DNA of 64,000 bases from DATFVA01 sp963832355. GTDB taxonomy: Bacteria; Bacteroidota; Ignavibacteria; Ignavibacteriales; Ignavibacteriaceae. A program made the translations under genes and the position numbers. Shown here piece by piece: positions 8,973-16,380 of the stretch. The notes under the pieces were generated by a model that was not told the origin of the DNA, searched no databases, and was given only the letters and a program-made list of their open reading frames with translations. The stretch is from contig CAWHTX010000008.1 of NCBI GenBank assembly GCA_963832355.1, forward strand, positions 186,001 to 250,000, in the 5' to 3' direction. Position 1 is the first letter of the stretch, and each line of letters opens with the position of its first letter.

Positions 8973-10848
8973 TTAGTTTTTCAAATATACCAATAAAATA
9001 GAAATATCTGAAGGTGAAACTCCCGAAATACGGCCTGCCTGCCCTATAGATCGGGGTTTTACGCGGTTAAGCTTTTCCCTGCCCTCGGTTGATAATCCTT
9101 TAATCTGTAAATAGTTTAATGTTAAAGGAATGTTAACTTCCTCATATCTTTCGAGTCTGAGGATATTTTCCTCCTGCCTTTTCAAATAACCTTCATACTT
9201 TAATTCGATCTCAACCTGGTTGAGAGAGATAGGATCATTTAACAATTCTTTTACAAGCGCTTCTCCTCCAAACCCGTTTACCTTAAGCAGCTCTTCAAGA
9301 TTCAGCTCGGGACGTTTGCAGAGCTTCGAGATTGTTTCAGTCGAATCAATCCCGTTAAAACCTTTCTTCTCCAACAAAGGATTTATATCGCGGGCATGCA
9401 GCTTTAGAGTATTTAGGAGATTTATACTTTCGTTTATCAGGTTGTCTCGTTTATCAAGATCTTCATATCTTTCTTTTTCAATCAGACCAAAATCATAACC
9501 ATATTTCATGAGTCTGCGGTCCGCGTTATCCTGTCTTAACAGCAGTCTGTGCTCTGCCCTTGAAGTAAACATTCTATAGGGCTCATCAGTCGATTTGTTT
9601 ACCAGGTCATCTATAAGCACACCTATATAGGCTTCACTTCTTTTAAGAACAAATTCGGGACGGCCCTGTATTTTAAGCGCGGCATTTATCCCGGCAACGA
9701 TTCCCTGGGCGGCAGCTTCTTCATAACCCGAGGTTCCGTTTATTTGTCCCGCGAAGTAGAGACCTTTTATCAATTTGGTTTCAAGCGTGAGATCCACCTG
9801 GTGAGGAGGAAAGAAATCGTATTCAACTGCGTAGCCGGGACGGATCATTTCGGCATTTTCAAGACCTTTAATTTCATGAATTGCCTCCAGCTGAATATCA
9901 GCCGGCAGGGAGGAGGAGAACCCATTTAAATATATCAGGTCATTATCAAGGCCTTCCGGTTCAAGAAAGAGCTGGTGCTGTTTCTTCTCGGCAAACCGAA
10001 CTATTTTATCTTCAATGGAGGGGCAGTAACGGGGACCAACACCTTTAATTCTTCCGGTAAACATCGGGGAGTCGTTAAAGCCTTTTTCCAGTATTTTATG
10101 GACTTTTTCGCTGGTATAAGTAATATGACAAGGGACCTGGGGGAGATAGGGAAATTCATTTTTATTTGTCGTAAACGAAAATGGCTGAGGATCATCATCT
10201 CCGGGCTGAACCTCGACAGCATCCCAGTCGATGGAATTTTTTGCCAGCCTCGGCGGAGTTCCTGTTTTTAATCTTCCTGATTCAAAACCAAGTTTTAACA
10301 AAGATTCAGTTATTCCTGTAGCTGGCTTTTCACCGAACCGCCCTCCGCTTGTGGACTTTAACCCCGTATGCATCAATCCGTTCAGGAAAGTACCCGACGA
10401 TAAAACGACGGCCTTACATTTAATCTCTTTTCCATTGGCGGTGAGAACTCCTGTAACGACTCCATTCTCTGTGAGGATATCTACTACAGCATCCTCTACT
10501 ATTTCAAGACCGGGTATTCTGGTTATCTGTCTATACGCCTCTTCAGAGTAGAGCTTTCGATCCGACTGGCATCTGGGAGACCAAACGGCAGGTCCTTTCG
10601 ACTTATTCAGCATCCGGAACTGAATCCCGGTTTTGTCCGCGATAATACCCATATAATCCGCCGAGGGCATCAATTTCGCGTACCAGGTGTCCTTTTGCAG
10701 TTCCTCCGATAGCCGGATTGCACGACATTCTGCCGAGGGCATACCTATCCATTGTTATAAGGGCAGTGGTACAGCCCATTTTTGCAGCCGAAGCACTCGC
10801 TTCAATGCCTGCATGTCCTCCGCCTACTACTATTACATCATATTTCAT
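8973..10848 (-). CDS. mnmG: tRNA uridine-34 carboxymethylaminomethyl-modification enzyme MnmG (GidA), with an internal frameshift
   Basis: MnmG works with MnmE to install the (carboxymethyl)aminomethyl group on U34 of several tRNAs. The N-terminal frame from ATG 10848 carries the FAD-binding motif VVGGGHAGIEAS (residues 7-18) and MSCNPAIGGTAKGHLVREID. It breaks near 10653, after GGL. The next frame continues with MGIIADKTGIQFRMLNKSKG and the rest of the enzyme to 8973. Removing one base at 10653 (the T in TTA-T-ATG) restores 624 residues, the usual length. Loss of this near-universal gene would be surprising, so a sequence error is likely. A longer start at 10887 would read through a parS-like site, so 10848 (or 10851) is preferred. 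Confidence 0.9.
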
Positions 10849-10860
10849 CATAAATTCAAT

Positions 10861-10876
10861 TGTTTCACGTGGAACG
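10861..10876. promoter_or_regulatory. parS-like centromere site 1
   Basis: TGTTTCACGTGGAACG matches the bacterial parS consensus TGTTTCACGTGAAACA at 14 of 16 positions, with the central palindrome core intact. It sits 13 nt upstream of the mnmG ATG. ParB binds parS to organise the origin region for segregation. The match was made by eye; binding is inferred. Confidence 0.75.
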
Positions 10877-10908
10877 ATTATATTCACCTTTCCGGAGACG
10901 TCTCAAAT

Positions 10909-10924
10909 TGTTTCACGTGAAACC
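10909..10924. promoter_or_regulatory. parS-like centromere site 2
   Basis: TGTTTCACGTGAAACC matches the parS consensus at 15 of 16 positions. It lies exactly 48 bp from site 1 and its last base is the last base of the mnmE stop codon. Two near-consensus sites this close together are very unlikely by chance and mark a ParB loading region. Confidence 0.88.
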
Positions 10925-12282
10925 TACTTACCTATACAGAATTTTGTAAAAATATTGTTCAAAATATCGTCAGAAGTCACAATTCCAATGATTTCACCAA
11001 GATCATCGGCTGCCTTCCTCAAGTCAACAGCAATGAATTCACCACTCATTTTTCCGGAAATTGATTCTTCTGCCTTCTCAAGACTTTCTTTGGCTCTTCT
11101 TAAACAATCATAATGCCGGGAATTTGAAACCACAGCATTTTTCTCACTGTATGAGGACGAGCCGAGAGCCTTTTCCTTCATGATCTGGAATAACTTCTCA
11201 ATTCCCTCTCCGGTCATAGCCGAAACCCTGGCATCAAATCGTTCAGGAAAATCATTCCTTAAATCAATCTTGTTCAAAACGTTCAATATTTTTCCGGGAT
11301 CTGTAATTGAAGATATTTCCATCAGCAGATCTTCGGAATATTCCTGTTCCACATCGTTTATCAGCAAAACCACATCAGCATCCTTTACAGCCTGCCTACT
11401 CCTTAGTACGCCTTCTTTTTCTATAACGTCTTCGGAGATCCTTATCCCTGCCGTATCATACAATCTAAAAAGTATTCCATCAATCGAAACATCTTCACGA
11501 ATAATATCACGGGTCGTTCCGGGAATATGACTTACGATCGCGCGTGACTCCTTAAGAATATAGTTAAGCAGGGAAGACTTCCCGACGTTCGGCTTCCCGA
11601 CTAAAGCAACATTTACACCATCTTTGATCACTTTTCCGAAAGAATAGCTTTTAAGCAGGGTTTCAATTTCGGATTTTAATTTTCTTATTCTTTTGCTTAA
11701 CTCATCAAGATTTATGAATTCCACATCTTCTTCTGCAAAATCCAGCTCCAGTTCAACGAATGAAGAGGCATTGATCAAAGCTGTTCTGATCTCATCTACT
11801 TTTTTTGAGAGAAGACCATCCAGCTGATTCCTCGCACCGCGCAGGGATGCCTCGGTCCTGGAGGAAATTACGTCCGCTACAGCCTCTGCCTGAGCGAGAT
11901 CTAACCTGTTGTTCAGATAGGCTCTCTTTGTAAATTCACCCGGGTCTGCCTGACGAACACCATTTTGAAGCAGCAGTTCAATAATCTGCTTTGATATAAA
12001 TGGATTTCCATGTGTACTTATTTCAACCGAATCCTCCCCGGTATATGAATGGGGATTCCGGAAGATGGAAATAAGTACATCGTCAATTACGATCCCATTT
12101 TCGCCCCGGATCTCACCGTAATGAATCGTATGGGATTCAGAGTCTGCTAATCGCGATTTTCCATTGAAAATACTGTCAGTCGCTGCAATAGAATCCGGTC
12201 CGCTGACCCGTATAACGGAGATTGCCCCGGCTCCCGAAGGAGTAGCGATCGCAGTTATAGTGTCTTCGGTAAACTTATTCAT
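10924..12282 (-). CDS. mnmE: tRNA modification GTPase MnmE (TrmE)
   Basis: 452 residues from ATG 12282. The N-terminal tetrahydrofolate-binding domain is followed by a helical domain with an inserted GTPase: G1 GKPNVGKS (residues 229-236), G2 region GTTRDIIRED, G3 DTAGIR, G4 NKID. The C-terminus is FCIGK, whose cysteine is the conserved catalytic residue. MnmE partners with MnmG in U34 modification, and the two genes are adjacent here. An in-frame TTG at 12312 would add ten residues, but family members begin at the MNKFTEDTI region. Only the ~36-nt parS-bearing gap separates its stop from the upstream region of mnmG. Confidence 0.96.
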   Translation of the reverse strand: MNKFTEDTITAIATPSGAGAISVIRVSGPDSIAATDSIFNGKSRLADSESHTIHYGEIRGENGIVIDDVLISIFRNPHSYTGEDSVEISTHGNPFISKQIIELLLQNGVRQADPGEFTKRAYLNNRLDLAQAEAVADVISSRTEASLRGARNQLDGLLSKKVDEIRTALINASSFVELELDFAEEDVEFINLDELSKRIRKLKSEIETLLKSYSFGKVIKDGVNVALVGKPNVGKSSLLNYILKESRAIVSHIPGTTRDIIREDVSIDGILFRLYDTAGIRISEDVIEKEGVLRSRQAVKDADVVLLINDVEQEYSEDLLMEISSITDPGKILNVLNKIDLRNDFPERFDARVSAMTGEGIEKLFQIMKEKALGSSSYSEKNAVVSNSRHYDCLRRAKESLEKAEESISGKMSGEFIAVDLRKAADDLGEIIGIVTSDDILNNIFTKFCIGK

Positions 12283-12348
12283 CAGGTTTAATTCGCAGAA
12301 ACGAGTTTGCAAAAATATAGAAATAATTGTGGATTAACAATCCAAAGA

Positions 12349-12375
12349 AATAACACCCCTGGTTTTGGTGTTATT
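12349..12375. repeat. Hairpin-forming inverted repeat
   Basis: AATAACACC (12349-12357) and GGTGTTATT (12367-12375) are perfect 9-bp reverse complements around a 9-nt loop. It lies about 65 bp upstream of the mnmE start, so it is not a terminator of mnmE. It could be an operator or origin-related structure. Confidence 0.45.
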
Positions 12376-12405
12376 ACTGAATCCAAACAGGGAGATAACC
12401 ACTAT

Positions 12406-12471
12406 CTGAAAACGTTCTGAAAACGTTCTGAAAACGTTCTGAAAACAATCTGAAAACGTTCTGAAAACGTT
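12406..12471. repeat. Six tandem copies of an 11-bp repeat (CTGAAAACGTT)
   Basis: Copies begin at 12406, 12417, 12428, 12439, 12450 and 12461. Five are exact CTGAAAACGTT; the fourth reads CTGAAAACAAT. The period is close to one DNA helical turn, so the same face would be presented six times. A second 11-bp array sharing the core TGAA(A/T)ACG is at 55537-55591. Confidence 0.9.
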
Positions 12472-12617
12472 GTAACTACGCTTAACAACCTGATCCTCCC
12501 ATTCATTAAATATTGGTGAAAGATCTTTAATTTCACCTGGCTGCTGAATTCCTGAGTTTTCCGGAATGGTCCCTAGCGGGGGACAGGATTTGCTATGCAA
12601 ATTCTGTCTTACTGTTT

Positions 12618-12674
12618 GCCATTTTTATAAGCCGGATGACCATTTTGTTTATAAAGTCTGCCATTTTGTCATAC
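12618..12674 (+). repeat. Three spaced copies of a CCATTTT-containing motif
   Basis: GCCATTTTTATAA (12618-12630), ACCATTTTGTTTATAA (about 12639-12654) and GCCATTTTGTCATAC (12660-12674) recur at roughly 21-bp intervals, about two helical turns, upstream of hsp20. They could be binding sites for a regulator or initiator protein. Seen by eye only. Confidence 0.4.
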
Positions 12675-12802
12675 TATCATTAAATCGGCCATATCCCCAT
12701 AACTTCATATATTTCCATAAGTTACGGTGATTTATTTATGCTGGCATTCTAGTTGATTTACCAATTATGACAATAATAGATAACATGAAAGGAGGAAAAA
12801 AT

Positions 12803-13267
12803 ATGGCAATCGTAAGATGGAATCCCTCAAAGGATTTATTAAATATTGAACGGGAGTTCAACAGGCTGTTTAACTCTTTTAACAGCAGATTTGGTTTTGG
12901 TGATTCAGATGAAGAAACGGCTGAATATGAAAGCGCTGTATGGTCACCTCTGACAGATATTAGTGAAGATGACGATGCTTATACCCTGAAACTTGATCTT
13001 CCGGGAGTTAAGAAGGAAGATGTAAAGATCAATTATGAGAATGGTCAGCTTACTATAAGCGGTGAAAGGAAGCAGGAATCTGAGAAAAAGAATTCGAAGT
13101 ATCACAGGGTTGAGAGGACCTATGGAAAATACTTCAGGTCATTCAATCTCCCTTCAAAGATCAAGGAAGATAAAATTGATGCTGAGTTTAAGGACGGTCA
13201 GTTAAAGATAACCGTTCCTAAATCTGAAGAAGCAAAACCAAAACAAATAGAAGTAAAAGTAAAATAA
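12803..13267 (+). CDS. Hsp20/alpha-crystallin small heat-shock protein
   Basis: 154 residues from ATG 12803, chosen because AAAGGAGG sits 7 nt upstream; an earlier ATG at 12767 lacks this. The alpha-crystallin domain occupies about residues 45-150, with LDLPGVKKEDVKINYENGQL, the ERTYGKYFRSFNLP strand region and the terminal strand DGQLKITVPK. Small Hsps bind unfolding proteins without ATP and hand them to the DnaK and ClpB systems. It heads a plus-strand chaperone block (hsp20, dnaJ-like, htpG, clpB) and has its own terminator. Confidence 0.95.
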   Translation: MAIVRWNPSKDLLNIEREFNRLFNSFNSRFGFGDSDEETAEYESAVWSPLTDISEDDDAYTLKLDLPGVKKEDVKINYENGQLTISGERKQESEKKNSKYHRVERTYGKYFRSFNLPSKIKEDKIDAEFKDGQLKITVPKSEEAKPKQIEVKVK

Positions 13268-13309
13268 GCTTATCTGAAAATCAGAAAGCCGGAATTCTAT
13301 GATTGCTGT

Positions 13310-13343
13310 CAGGGCAGCTGAAAGTATTTTCGGCTGCCCTTTT
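13310..13343 (+). terminator. Rho-independent terminator after hsp20
   Basis: AGGGCAGCTGAAA (13310-13322) pairs with TTTCGGCTGCCCT (13327-13339), giving 13 bp with one G-T wobble, and is followed by TTTT. It separates hsp20 from the dnaJ-like gene, so the small Hsp can be expressed independently. Confidence 0.85.
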
Positions 13344-13405
13344 TGTTTAATGTCAGAAAGTTACTATCCTGTTCTGATTATATTTTGTATACAGGAAATA
13401 AAAAC

Positions 13406-14350
13406 ATGGAATTTAAAGACTATTATAAAATACTTGGTGTTGAGAAAGATGCAACGCAGGAAGAGATTAAAAAAGCTTTCCGCAAGCTTGCATTAAAGTA
13501 TCATCCTGACAGAAATCCCGACAACAAACAAGCTGAAGAAAAATTCAAAGAGATCACCGAGGCAAATGAAGTGCTTAGTGATCCTGAAAAAAGAAAAAAA
13601 TACGATCAGCTTGGAGCCAACTGGAAACATTACCAGCAGCCTGGCGCAGGCGGTCCCGGGATGGAAGACTTCTTCAGTCAGTTCGGAGGACGCGGCGGCG
13701 GCAGAACAACCTACCAGTACTCAGGCGATCTGGGAGATATGTTCGGCAATATTGGAGGTTTCTCTGATTTCTTTGAAAGCTTTTTCGGCGGCCGTGGAGC
13801 CGGCGGACGCAGCGGTCCTTTTGCAGGCGCCAGAAAAGGTCAGGATTATGAGGCTAACCTGAATCTTACGCTCGAAGAGGTATTTAACGGGGTGGATCGG
13901 CAGATCAGTGTTGACGGCAAGAAACTAAAGGTGAAGATTCAGCCCGGCACACGGGACAATACAAAGCTCCGGCTGCGCGGTATGGGAGCTTCCGGAAGTC
14001 ACGGCGGCGAGAAGGGAGACCTTTACCTGAATATTCATGTCCTGGATCATCCTTTTTACGAGGTAAAGGGAAACGATCTTTTTTATAACCTCGATGTTGA
14101 TTTGTATACTTCCATACTTGGCGGTAACGTGCAGATACAGACGCTTGACCATAAGACATTAAGTATTGTTGTTCCCCCTGAAACAGATAACGGGAAGCTG
14201 TTGAAGCTGAGGGGACAGGGAATGTTAAGTAAAGAAAATAAGAGCAAACGCGGAGATCTTTTTGTGCGGGTCATAGTTCAGATACCCAAACATTTATCAA
14301 AGGAAGAAAAAGAATTATTCAGAAAATTATCCCAGCTAAGAAAGGACTAA
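13406..14350 (+). CDS. CbpA-type DnaJ co-chaperone
   Basis: 314 residues from ATG 13406, where the J domain begins (MEFKDYYKILGV). The catalytic HPD is at residues 33-35. A Gly/Phe-rich region (about 75-150) follows, then the two C-terminal beta-sandwich substrate-binding domains. The four CxxCxGxG zinc-finger repeats of true DnaJ are absent, so this is a class II (CbpA-like) J protein. It stimulates DnaK ATPase and delivers clients. An upstream in-frame extension to 13343 lacks family similarity. It ends 11 nt before htpG, so the two are probably co-transcribed. Confidence 0.94.
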   Translation: MEFKDYYKILGVEKDATQEEIKKAFRKLALKYHPDRNPDNKQAEEKFKEITEANEVLSDPEKRKKYDQLGANWKHYQQPGAGGPGMEDFFSQFGGRGGGRTTYQYSGDLGDMFGNIGGFSDFFESFFGGRGAGGRSGPFAGARKGQDYEANLNLTLEEVFNGVDRQISVDGKKLKVKIQPGTRDNTKLRLRGMGASGSHGGEKGDLYLNIHVLDHPFYEVKGNDLFYNLDVDLYTSILGGNVQIQTLDHKTLSIVVPPETDNGKLLKLRGQGMLSKENKSKRGDLFVRVIVQIPKHLSKEEKELFRKLSQLRKD

Positions 14351-14361
14351 AGGAGTAAAGA

Positions 14362-16272
14362 ATGAGTAAAACTGCAACACCTAACAAATATGAATTCAAA
14401 GCTGAAGTTAAGCAGCTTCTCGATATTCTTGTACACTCACTCTATACAAGCAGAGAAATATTTTTACGTGAATTAATATCCAATGCATCGGATGCACTGG
14501 ATAAACTGAGATTTGAATCTACAAAAGGTTCTGAGATAGAGGATAAGGATCTTCCTCTTGAGATCCGGGTAGACTTTAATGAGAAGAAAAAGATCATTAC
14601 GGTTTCGGATACCGGTGTTGGAATGACCAAAGATGAGCTGATAAAGAATATAGGAACGATCGCTAAATCAGGTTCTTCCGAGTTTATTAAGCAGCTGCAG
14701 GAGAACAAATCAGAGGCAAATAATATAATAGGAAAGTTCGGAGTTGGGTTTTACTCGGTTTTTATGGTAGCCGAAGAGGTGATTATAAAAACCAAATCGT
14801 ACAGGAAAAATACAAAAGCGGTTGAATGGAGATCAAACGGACTTGGTGATTACGAGATAATGGAGCCGGATGAAAAACTAAAGAGAGGAACGACCATCGA
14901 GATCCATCTGAAGGATGATGCGAAGGATTTCGCAGACAAATACAGACTGGAGACAGTGATTAAAAAGCACTCCAACTTCGTCAATTTCCCGATATACCTG
15001 GAGAAAGAAAAAATTAATACTGTCTCGGCCATCTGGCGTGAACCCAAAAGCAGTGTGAAGAAAGAACAGTATGATGAGTTTTACAAATTTATGTCGCACG
15101 ATCCTGATGAACCTATGGATGTAATTCATAATTCTGTTGATGCGCCGATACAGTTCCACAGCCTGCTTTTTATTCCGAAAAAGAATTTTGACATCTTCGG
15201 TTTCAACAGGGAGGACTATGGTCTTGACCTTTATGTAAGGAGAGTCCTCATACAGCACCAGAATAAAGATCTTCTGCCGGAGTATTTAAGATTCGTTAAA
15301 GGTGTGGTGGAATCAGAGGATCTTCCATTGAATATCTCAAGGGAGACTTTGCAGGAGAATATAATTTTTACAAAAATATCGAACACTGTTACCAGCCAGG
15401 TCCTGTCATATCTATCTAAAAAGGCTAAAGATAAACCTGAAGAGTATACCGAATTCTGGAATGAGCATGGAAAGTACCTGAAACTGGGTTACAGTGATTT
15501 TACCAATATGGATAAGATAAAAGAACTCCTGAGGTTTAACTCCTCCCATAATGAAGATGAGAAAGGTTTAACTTCTCTTGAGGAATATGTATCGAGATTC
15601 AAAGAAGGCCAGAAAGAAATTTACTATGCTCACGGAACCGGAAGACTGGCTATAGAGCAGGATCCGCATCTTGAGATATTTAAGAGTAAAGGACTTGAAG
15701 TGCTGTACCTTTATGATCCTGTAGATGAATTTGTGCTGTCGTCACTTAGAAAATATAAGGACTTTGAGTTTAAGCCGGTGGATTCAGTCGATTTAAAGAA
15801 TATTGAATCATTCAAAGAAACAGATGAGAAAAAGGAAAAACCGGCTGAATTAAATAAAGATGATCAGCTCCATTTCGACAGTCTTCTTTCGAGGATCAAA
15901 GAAATACTGGGAGACAGGGTAACTGAGGTGAGGAAATCCGACCGTCTGAGCGGTAGTCCTGCAATACTTGTAAATCCCGACGATTCGATGTCATCCTCAA
16001 TGCAGAAGATGATGAGAATGATGAACAAGGAAATGGAGATACCGAAAAAAGTTTTTGAAATAAACAGAGACCACAAGCTGATAAGGAATCTGCTGAAAGT
16101 ATTTAAAGCAGACCGTCACGATGAGTATATAACCAATGTTGTTGAGGAATTATTTGAATCGGCTCTCCTGCTGGAGGGAGATTTGACGGATCCTCACAAA
16201 TTAGTAAGTAAAATAAACCAGATGCTTGAGCAGTCGAGCGACTGGTACACAGAAGTTAAGAAGATAAATTGA
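14362..16272 (+). CDS. htpG: Molecular chaperone HtpG (Hsp90)
   Basis: 636 residues, normal length. The GHKL ATPase domain shows the conserved SREIFLRELISNASDALDKL, DTGVGMT and the lid/P-loop region GKFGVGFYSVFMVA. The middle domain carries the LPLNISRETLQ motif with the catalytic-loop arginine. The C-terminal dimerisation domain includes the methionine-rich SSMQKMMRMMN. The start has AAAGGAG 6 nt upstream. It is a cytosolic ATP-driven chaperone and the centre of the stress cluster. Confidence 0.97.
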   Translation: MSKTATPNKYEFKAEVKQLLDILVHSLYTSREIFLRELISNASDALDKLRFESTKGSEIEDKDLPLEIRVDFNEKKKIITVSDTGVGMTKDELIKNIGTIAKSGSSEFIKQLQENKSEANNIIGKFGVGFYSVFMVAEEVIIKTKSYRKNTKAVEWRSNGLGDYEIMEPDEKLKRGTTIEIHLKDDAKDFADKYRLETVIKKHSNFVNFPIYLEKEKINTVSAIWREPKSSVKKEQYDEFYKFMSHDPDEPMDVIHNSVDAPIQFHSLLFIPKKNFDIFGFNREDYGLDLYVRRVLIQHQNKDLLPEYLRFVKGVVESEDLPLNISRETLQENIIFTKISNTVTSQVLSYLSKKAKDKPEEYTEFWNEHGKYLKLGYSDFTNMDKIKELLRFNSSHNEDEKGLTSLEEYVSRFKEGQKEIYYAHGTGRLAIEQDPHLEIFKSKGLEVLYLYDPVDEFVLSSLRKYKDFEFKPVDSVDLKNIESFKETDEKKEKPAELNKDDQLHFDSLLSRIKEILGDRVTEVRKSDRLSGSPAILVNPDDSMSSSMQKMMRMMNKEMEIPKKVFEINRDHKLIRNLLKVFKADRHDEYITNVVEELFESALLLEGDLTDPHKLVSKINQMLEQSSDWYTEVKKIN

Positions 16273-16380
16273 TTCGCTTGTCATTTTGTAAGGATATCAG
16301 AAGGTTAGAATTAGTCAACCTGATTTGAAATCGAATGATTAGATTCGGAATGATCAATGCAGTGCAAAGGAAAATAAATT

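Larger units (their letters stand above)
12283..12802. other. Gene-free divergent intergenic region with repeats; candidate origin or regulatory region
   Basis: About 520 bp separate minus-strand mnmE from plus-strand hsp20. It contains a hairpin (12349-12375), six 11-bp tandem repeats (12406-12471), a TGTGGATTA near 12329 that is one mismatch from the DnaA-box form TGTGGATAA, and three copies of a CCATTTT-containing motif (12618-12674). The stretch 12600-12780 is AT-rich. An 88-codon minus-strand reading frame (12334-12600) runs through the repeats and looks spurious. All genes leftward to the edge point left and the next four point right, as expected around a bidirectional origin. Confidence 0.4.

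Noticed and set aside
10849..10887. A longer MnmG start at 10887
   Set aside because: It would translate through the parS-like site and adds residues upstream of the usual MKYDVIVVGGGHAG start.
12406..12471. The 11-bp tandem repeats as a CRISPR array
   Set aside because: Units are 11 bp with no unique spacers, and no cas gene is present in the window.
12334..12600. An 88-codon minus-strand reading frame
   Set aside because: It reads through the 11-bp repeats, giving a low-complexity peptide, and has no family resemblance.
12740..12765. Possible sigma-54 promoter (CTGGCATTCTAGTTGAT) before hsp20, with similar TGGCAT sequences near 55478, 57724 and 58841
   Set aside because: The -12 GC required at the right spacing is absent in the copies examined, so the resemblance is only to the -24 half.
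13905..14159. Minus-strand reading frames inside the dnaJ, htpG and clpB genes
   Set aside because: They are antisense shadows of strongly recognised genes with no independent ribosome binding site or family match.
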